From the NCBI GenBank assembly GCA_001600095.1, contig BCIX01000001.1:3993198-4057197 (forward strand): a stretch of 64,000 nt of DNA, read 5' to 3'. Within the stretch, counting starts at the first letter, position 1. Each line of letters begins with the position of its first letter. This DNA is from Bullera alba. Lineage: Eukaryota; Basidiomycota; Tremellomycetes; Tremellales; Bulleraceae. A program made the translations under genes and the position numbers. Shown piece after piece: positions 57,230-64,000 of the stretch. The notes beneath the pieces were generated by a model. It was not told the DNA's origin, ran no database searches, and worked only from the letters and a program-made list of their open reading frames with translations.

Positions 57230-59225
57230 TCACTGGCCTTGTGCTCGCTTAGCCTGCTCTTCATTAATCCGATGCTGTTGCATCGCGCGGAAATGAGCGA
57301 CTTGCTCCTGGGTCCATTTCTCCTGGCCCGATCGAGGACCCAGAGGTGCGGAATTGGGAGCCTGCGAGACGGGCGGTGCTCCTTGTCGGGATTGCTGGAG
57401 AAAGAATCAGCAAACAAGATCAAGCTCAACGCATCCCACAACGAGGGGAATTACTCACATTCGTCGGTATTGGAGGCTGCTTCGACGTTCTCGGGACCTG
57501 TCCATTTGACGAGGGGTTGTACGCAGGCCCGGTAGGAGTGCTTCGACTTGTCGTGCTTGATGCTGGCCTTGGAGGATTCGATGGTGGTATTGAAGCTTCA
57601 GCAGGACCGGTAGGAACACGCTGCCGAGGGGTAGATGATGATATAGAAGCGGATGTACCCGCGCTCTGACGGGTCGTGGCTGGATTTGCATTCGAACCTC
57701 GAGGAATGCTCGAGCCTTGATAACTTGGATCCGCAGCTTCCTCCCGTCGACCACGTTTGGCAGCTCGAATTTCCCTCGGATCGACTACGTCCCCACTGGA
57801 ATCTTCGGCCGCTGGCAACTCTCCTCGGTCGCGCTTGGTGGGCAGCTTTTCCAGTACCGCGTGCAGGGCTTTATAAAGACGGATGTTGGCTCGAATGTCC
57901 ACATGCGTTTTGCGAAGATCCCGTCGCATCTGGCCAATAGATGCTGCCAGTCCCCGAGCCGAAAATACCGACATCCGGCTTTAGAAGAGCAGACAGGAGA
58001 ATTGAAACTCTTGATTGCCGAAGCATCAGCATGAGAACAACGCGGGACATGGGCAGACTGGACTCACCGATTGGCGACAATCTACTGGAGACAGTCTCAA
58101 AAGCCTCCTGGTGATAGTCGGTACCGATTTGTATCAAGACTGACAGCGCTTTCTCGACCTTGTTCTTGAAATGCTCTTCTGGCTGAAATCAGACTCAGCT
58201 CTGGTTCCATAACAAGAGTGCAAGCAGTACCCACAGCGTCTGTCCGCCCGAGGAATGATGATAACTGTGAACTGGACTGTCCCGAACCCTGAGCCATCAT
58301 AACGAAAACCGCTATATTCGCAAATGGTCGACCACGGGTCTTATCCCAGTCCAATATGTCGCCCAGAGTGCCGTCCTTCGAGACAAACTTCGCGCGAAGG
58401 TCGCTTATCCAGTTTGGCCATGGACCAGGGATCGCCTGTAGCTTTTCCGAGCTAGAAAGCGTCATACCCAGCTGTACACGTTCTGAATTACAAGTCAGCT
58501 GGAGTCACCGAAGATGTATCCGGGGAACAAATTTTCACTCACGGAAGATGTCACGCTGTTGCGTGTCTGTTAAATCGTCGTATTCCACTGCTGGAACGGT
58601 CATGGTCTCGAATTTACGCCTCAGGGTGGGGGAAGAATCTGTCCTCGGTTCCGGTCTGGCATCATCCAGAAAAACTTCTCGTTGGTAGATGGAGAGACGA
58701 AAGGAATTTCGCCGTCGAGGAAACGCATGATTGATGTACATCGCTGCTTGCCGTCGATGCAGGTTCGGACCATTTCCCCTCGATCGTTGTCGCTACTGCA
58801 CGCCCATAATATGGGTGGGATGTGGTAGTTCTGCACACGTCAGCACGATATATCACCTGAGCAAGTGCCGACTCACGAGGAAAAGACTTTGTATCAAGCC
58901 GATCATCTTGGCCCTGTTCCAGACTACTTCTCGCTGATAATCGGGAGTGAGGTCGATGAGGCCCTGATGAACGAGGCCTGCATACCAAAGTCAGCGAAGG
59001 TCCACGGTAAGCTAGAATACACATCTGGTGCTCACCGTGTAGTGTCATGAGCGAGATAACTGTGTGTCTCGGCTGGTTGAGGGAGCCCTTCAGTAATCGC
59101 TTGTGGATTTCAGCAGGCGTTTGTGAATCAACCTGACCATTTCCATCCTCTTCGTCCGTGTAGAGCTCGTCCCAGTCCTCTTCCTCCTCTTCCTCGTCGT
59201 CCAAGACGGCTTTCTTTGGCGGCAT
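57230..59225 (-). pseudogene. DUF262 (GmrSD N-terminal-like) protein gene with two apparent lesions
   Basis: The start (MPPKKAVLDDEEEEEEDWDE) is acidic, followed by KGSLNQPRHTVISLMTLHGL, LTPDYQREVVWNRAKMIGLI, NYHIPPILWA and the hallmark DGKQRCTSIMRFLDGEIPF. These are the DUF262 YQR-E-W and DGQQR-type motifs. After EKFFW..PDRNRGQILPP the frame meets TGA; the conserved continuation (LRRKFE, VEYDDLTDTQQRDIF, RVQLGMTLSSSEKLQAIPG) lies in the next frame, shifted at a C5 run (58628-58632). Later exons are in frame until PIEFQFSCLLF, then TAA (57983-57981), then ARGLAASIGQMRRDLRKTHV and a disordered tail ending RAQGQ with TGA at 57232-57230. All splice sites look good. Either a recent pseudogene, two base errors, or a truncated product. 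Prokaryotic relatives are NTP-dependent restriction proteins. Confidence 0.7.
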
Positions 59226-59688
59226 TTTGGCGTGTGAGTAGAGGTTGAAGTGTGTGAGTAGAGTAGTAGTTCAAAACGAGTGGAGGCTCCGGTAACTATT
59301 TGTTGTTGCGAAGAGAGATTGGGTGGCCAGGGTGGGAATGGGGAGGAGTGATACGGGTCGTCAGGATGAAGAGAGCATGACGTGGCATTTGTCGTTGAAC
59401 TCTGTACTACACTGCAGTGATGCTCATCGCTTGATGCATGCAAAGAGTACGCTCAGAGAACCTTGGAGAACGTCAAGTAGAATACATGCTATACATTCAC
59501 TAGGTCATGTATGGGCAGATGGACTTATGAGATACGAATCGAGATGATCTCGTGGTGGAAGACATCCCTGGCTCCACTTGATCCGCTGCGCGGCACATCC
59601 TTGCATGCCTTCTCCCTTGCGGCGGCTGAGCTTACTACTCGGCCAGCAGTAGCTGTGCCACCACAATTGACTCTGTATCCTCCTCCAC
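59226..59688. other. Intergenic region, DUF262 gene promoter
   Basis: About 460 bases upstream of the DUF262 gene and downstream of the dioxygenase stop. A CT-rich leader (CTCTACTCACACACTTCAAC on the minus strand) precedes the ATG at 59225, so a normal promoter seems to be present. Confidence 0.5.
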
Positions 59689-61366
59689 TTATCCATCTTG
59701 ACAGGCGACGGCCATTCGATCGAAAATGACATCTCCGTCGAGGTAGCAACCCTTGAGCCATCGGCTCGGCACATCAGGCTCGATCTCCACTCCGGCCGCT
59801 TTTGCTTCTTGTGGAGTGTGATCTGAGAACGACTTGCGTGCGTGCAACACCCGTCTATTGTCGAACAAGACCGCTTCGCCCTCTTTCAAGGTGAACTCCA
59901 ACCGTCGAGCCGGCTCCGCCAGCATATCCTCCCAAAGACTGATCGCCTCCAAACCCTCGCGGTCAGTGATTCCGTCGGTGTGTCGCCGCGAGCCTTGGAA
60001 CGGAGGGGACCAGTTGATACACCCTCGTATATCCGATAAATCACCTTCGATGAATGATCGCTCGGCTTTCATCGAATGTCCGTCGTTGTCGTACTTGAAC
60101 GTCAACTTTGTCTTCTCGAGCAGATCGTACGCCTCGGGATGCTTCTTTTTCAGGTCTTGAATGGCGGCAAAGGAATCGATAAAGTAGGATTCGCCCCCTT
60201 TGACCCGGTTCCTCAAGCAGTGTAGGGCTTGGAATCGAGGTGGGTCTGTGAAATATCTGTGGATCATATCAGCTCAGTGTCCTTCCGGTCATCACTTACA
60301 GCAGATCCATATGGGGTCCCAGGTCGAGATCGGTATAGGCCACATTCTTGCTGTTGGGCTCGTTTCTCACATTCCAGAGCGTCCCATAGAACGAGTTCCG
60401 CAGATGGCCTAGGAGTTCCACCAGTCTCTTCAGATGGCAGTCGGCATTCTCGGTGGGAGCAGTGGGGACACCGGTGATCCGGACGATTCCATAGGAGTAC
60501 AGATCCAGAACCAGTCGTCTCATGGTTTCCGACGAGCGCGAGGTCGACTGTTCTGCCAATAAGTCGGCGTAGGAGTACGGTCCTTGGCTACCTCCCTCCT
60601 TTTGCATCTTGCTCAATTGGTCCCACCCGGACCAGATATTTCTGGGGATACGTCTTCCAACCATATGCTCTTCAATGCCTGCTGGAGTGAGAGCCAAGGT
60701 CGATTCCGGGGTGTACGTCGAGACATGAGTCCCCCATTCTACCTCGAATCCTGCATCCGTTTGCCTGACCCGGTGCGACTGATCCGAGTTGAAGAAACCA
60801 ACTTCTTGGAGCTCCTTGTATATCTGGCCAGAGGTGAAAGATCGTTGTTTCGTAGATGGGTGGACGCATCTAGGGCACTGGCAGGCTTCCCTCAGCTGAG
60901 TGTAGTTCACCTCTGTCGATACCGATGTGGATGATTGGGTTGCCGGTCTTGATAATCTGATACCATCAGCAGTGGGCTGAAGCGAGGTGTCACCAATGTT
61001 GAACGACGAGCGAGGCTTTGTGGCTTTATCGCTGGCACGTCTCCCCTGATGCTCAGCCTGAGACCCCTCCGAGGTCTTGCGAGGCGTTCCGTTGTTAAGC
61101 TGGGCGTGTGGTTCACGCCTGGACGACCGGTGAGTGAGAGGCGGCAGGAATGACGTCGATGTTCCTCCGTCTGATCTAGCCTCAGCACTGGCTGACTGGC
61201 AGCTTTGGCTGGTCGACAGCTGCCGAACCGCTATCCGGGAACAGGGGATGGATAACCGGATAGCCTCAACCAGCGAGCGGCAGCGTGATGAGGCCGCTGC
61301 TTTGTTGTACCTAAGGGATGTAGTAGCTCTACAAGCTGGTCGAGCCAGCTGAGCGAGCTGCGTCAT
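59689..61366 (-). CDS. Gamma-butyrobetaine hydroxylase-like Fe(II)/2-oxoglutarate dioxygenase (TauD family)
   Basis: Two exons. The basic, Ser/Arg-rich, acid-free N-terminus (MTQLAQLARPACRATTSLRY) looks like a mitochondrial targeting sequence. The N-terminal zinc module common to BBOX1/TMLHE follows: LREACQCPRCVHPSTKQRSF. The TauD-type domain has YGIVRITGVPTAPTENADC, LGPHMDLLYFTDPPRF with the metal-binding HxD, LHCLRN, GGESYFIDSFAA, and VLFDNRRVLHARKSF with the distal His and the 2-oxoglutarate-binding Arg. It ends DVPSRWLKGCYLDGDVIFDR. It should hydroxylate a trimethylated amine in carnitine synthesis; gamma-butyrobetaine or trimethyllysine cannot be told apart here. A long low-complexity stretch separates the transit peptide from the zinc module. 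Start ATG at 61366. Confidence 0.85.
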
Positions 61367-61564
61367 GACTGATTGATGGAGGGTGATGTACAGAGCAGAG
61401 TCAAGGTCACTCAAGATGGCGCTTTGGGCAGCACCGGTGGAACCGCTTGTTTCAGTTGACGAAGTAGCCGAGAAATCGGATCAATCGGAGATCTCTTCGC
61501 TGTCATCCAAGTTCCAACATCCTACAATCACCTCGACATATTGTACGAAAGCTTGCTTGATCCC

Positions 61565-63680
61565 ATGGTCTCAAGAGGGTTCTGGCTAGCTCTAGCTGTA
61601 CGCTTTACGACACTTTTACTACCTCAGACATACTTCCAGCCCGACGAGTTTTATCAAGCATTAGAGCCAGCGCACTGGCTGGTCTTCGGATTCGAACACC
61701 TCACTTGGGAATGGAAAGATCTGCCCCGAGATGTTTCCGTCGCGCAGAGCTGGTGGGAGGATCACGTGGTCGGTGGGAGGATGAGGAGCTGGCTATGGCC
61801 TATCGTCTTTGCAGGAGGGTATAAGGTCTTGCAATCACTGAACCTCGATCAAACGTTTCTTCTAGTGGGTCACCTAGGACAGGAAACTGACAGGGTGCAT
61901 CGCTGACGCTTGATTCTTTCCGCAGCCGCTGCTGCCACGCATCATATGCGTTGTGGTCTCCGCAATGACAGACTACATGACGAGCAGACTCGCGACAAAG
62001 CTTGTTGGTCCCGGTGCAGCCTCTGGAGCCGTCAGTCAACTTTTCCTGTCCTAAACGTCAGCCTCCCGCTGACCGTCATCCTCAGATGTTTCTGTCATTG
62101 ACCTCGCTCTTCAACGCTCATCTACTCCCTCGGGCATTGTCCACATCACCGGAGACATTGCTAACGACAATGGCCCTGTACTACTTCCCGTTCGATCAGC
62201 CGACTGCTCCGAGCAAATTGGTGGTCGGACCCAAGGGAGTCGTGGTCGACACAGATCTGCAGGACGTCAGTAAGGCGTCCGAGAAGTCGACGAAAAGAGC
62301 GGAGTTTGGCGCGGAGACCAAAACCGTTAGTGCTGCAGAGCTCAACTACGTGATGATGGACAGGATGAAGCCGACGTTCAAGCCCGAAGAGGCGTGAGTG
62401 AAATAGGCCATGGACCTGGGTGGACAGCTCACCTCTGTTCAGGCCCTCAGATAACCTGTTCATGTCGATATCACTCGCCACACTCGCAATATGCATCAGG
62501 CCGACTACGCTACCGCTATGGGCGTTTTTGGGTCTTCATCTGGTTTGGCGGAGACTAAGCCGAAACGGATTATCGACAGCGATCTTCGTCGTGATGACCG
62601 CCGTGTCTGCCATGGTAGGGGTCGGAGCTCTGTCCACCGCGCTAGACTACACCGTCACCGGTCGACTTTACATCCCAATGCTCACCTTCATCCATCAAAA
62701 CGTGATTCGAAGCATATCGACTTTCTATGGTGCTACCGATCCGACATACCATCTGGTCCAATCGCTACCGATCATGTTGTTCCCAGTGTGGTGGTGGTGG
62801 GTTCAAGGCTTCCTCGCCTGCTTGCTATCCTCCCGGCTCCTGCCAAGTCGTTTGGCCGTGCTTGACCGAACGCCCGGCATGATAGTGCTCGCCCGGGCGC
62901 TCACTTTCACCGTCTTCGCACTGTCTTTCTCGCCGCATTCGGAGTGGAGATTCCTTCACCCCTTACTCCCCTCATTACTGCTCTTCGCCCTCCTGCCAGT
63001 GTTCCAGACTTATACACCGGTGATCATGGGCGCTTATCGATTGGTCTACTCGATCCGGCAGTACACCCGATTCTCAAAGCTGCCATTCTACCTCTGCCTT
63101 CTGGCGCCATTGCTACCGTACCTCTACCTCAACACCGTTCACGGTCAGGCTCAGGTGGATGTGATGAATGTCCTTCGGCGAGGGGGAGTCGGAGATGTGT
63201 CCAGTTTGGTGGCTCTTATGCCATGTCACTCGACACCGTGGATGAGCCATTTGCATCAGGATGTCCCAGGTTGGTTCCTGACTTGCGAGCCGCCGTTAGT
63301 GTGAGTCATCGTGTCAGTTACTTGAGCGTATTGTCGCTAATCCAGACAGTCCCAATACCTTCGATCATGTTACCCAGCAATCGTTATTCTACAAAACGCC
63401 AGTGTCGTACTTGAGAGGGGTGTTCCCACATCCTCCCGTCCCACTTCATCAGATTACGAAGACCACTCCTCTGAACGTCAAGCCATCACACCTGATTCTG
63501 TTCGGCGAGGTGCTGTCGCGTACCGAGACGACGGACCGAGGAGAAGTGGTCAGTGTGGAGCAAGCGCTGCAGGAACTGGAGTATGAACCAGTCTGGTATC
63601 GCTGGAACGGGTTTGATCTCGTCCAAGATGAAGCAGAGCGGAGAGGAGGCGTTCATATCTGGAGACTGCGCCATGCATGA
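61565..63680 (+). CDS. GPI10: GPI mannosyltransferase III (GT22; PIG-B/Gpi10 type)
   Basis: Multi-pass membrane protein. The N-terminal GT22 signature is LPQTYFQPDEFYQALEPAHW, LVFGFEHLTWEWKD and MRSWLWPIVFAGGYKVLQSL; the first Asp-Glu pair after FQP is the catalytic site. Later segments are LPRIICVVSAMTDYMTSRLA, MALYYFPFD, ISLATLAICIRPTTLPLWAF, SFSPHSEWRFLHPLLPSLL and the C-terminal domain MPCHSTPWMSHLH. The enzyme adds the third mannose to the GPI precursor in the ER lumen. A hydrophilic insert of about 60 residues rich in Lys/Glu (DTDLQDVSKASEKSTKRAE) interrupts the loop near 62220-62400. The start is the first in-frame ATG before the signature; a spliced upstream exon is possible. Stop at 63678-63680. 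Confidence 0.88.
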
Positions 63681-63932
63681 GGCTGAGGAGCGTCGGAGGA
63701 TGAGTTGTACAACTAGATCTATGCAGTGCACGCAATAGCACCCGGACGGAGCAGTTGCAGAAACGCCACAGCGGTGAAACGGCGAAATTCCCGAAAAACG
63801 CCGCCCACTGAAATCGCTCCTCGGTGGACTTCACCAAAAAAGTTGCAACCGTCATCATCCTCCTTCTCCCTACCCAACACTTGTTTAACCCTTTTCTTCA
63901 CTAAAAACACCAGTGGACGAAGGCTATCAACA

Positions 63933-64000
63933 ATGTCTGACGCTGGATCTGAAACCGCTTCCAACGCGCCCGCCCAGGAGGTCGAGGTCGCCGAGACCAC
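63933..64000 (+). CDS. 5' end of a gene running off the window
   Basis: An ATG at 63933 opens MSDAGSETASNAPAQEVEVA and stays open to the window end. It is preceded by a strongly pyrimidine-rich leader (about 63857-63900, TCCTCCTTCTCCCTACCCAA), as in highly expressed genes. Too short to name; a ribosomal protein or other abundant protein would fit the leader, but that is a guess. Confidence 0.55.
   Translation, partial: MSDAGSETASNAPAQEVEVAET

Overview
The window is nuclear DNA of a fungus, most likely a basidiomycete yeast of the Tremellomycetes (Cryptococcus/Kwoniella/Saitozyma type). The evidence is genes broken by many short introns (mostly about 45-70 nt, GTRNGT donors, CTGAC-like branch sites, YAG acceptors), exons as short as 7 nt, a GT61 glycosyltransferase of the capsule-xylosyltransferase type, and fungus-specific proteins (Tim54, Ulp1, Psy2, a DUF2408 protein). 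Species cannot be fixed from sequence alone. I see no rRNA, no tRNA, no CRISPR array and no intact transposon.

Layout: 1-925 end of a Myb/SANT protein (+); 1635-3917 GH16 wall hydrolase (+); 4093-6490 TKL kinase with a C-terminal C1 domain (-); 7238-8043 glia maturation factor (-) divergent from 8454-9838 lysophosphatidate acyltransferase (+); 9958-11635 GT61 glycosyltransferase (-) divergent from 12527-15426 AP-1 beta adaptin (+); 15687-18759 two-RRM protein (-); 20071-20405 small unknown protein (+); 20782-21891 FAD synthetase (-) divergent from 22249-26552 Mediator Med14 (+); 26732-27974 ribosomal protein uL2 (-); 28388-32151 PP4 regulatory subunit Psy2/SMEK (-) divergent from 32801-35929 SUMO protease Ulp1 (+).

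Right half: 35930-37304 gene-free with an AT-rich repeat and hairpin block; 37305-38419 ER membrane thioredoxin-like protein (-); 38420-39818 gene-free with short tandem repeats; 39819-41641 stomatin/SPFH protein with three microexons (+); 42159-44093 DUF2408 protein (-); 45588-46622 14-3-3 (+); 47316-48108 UPF0538 protein (+) convergent with 48433-49011 LSm7 (-); 49286-51419 SRP68 (+); 51716-54786 EST1/SMG7-like (+); 55171-56803 Tim54 (-); 57230-59225 DUF262 gene with two apparent lesions (-); 59689-61366 gamma-butyrobetaine-hydroxylase-like dioxygenase (-); 61565-63680 GPI mannosyltransferase III (+); 63933-64000 start of another gene (+).

These are mostly single-copy housekeeping genes, not a functional cluster. 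Themes are secretion and glycosylation (AP-1, SRP68, GT61, GPI10-like, GH16, KKXX protein), RNA biology (LSm7, EST1-like, RRM protein, uL2), signalling (TKL kinase, Psy2, 14-3-3) and mitochondria or lipids (Tim54, acyltransferase, dioxygenase). The item most worth following is the DUF262 gene. It is a eukaryotic relative of the N-terminal domain of prokaryotic GmrSD-type restriction proteins. Its splice sites and downstream reading frame are intact, but it is interrupted by a one-base frameshift at a homopolymer and by an in-frame TAA. Exon structures were read by eye from splice signals and conserved protein motifs; no searches were run.
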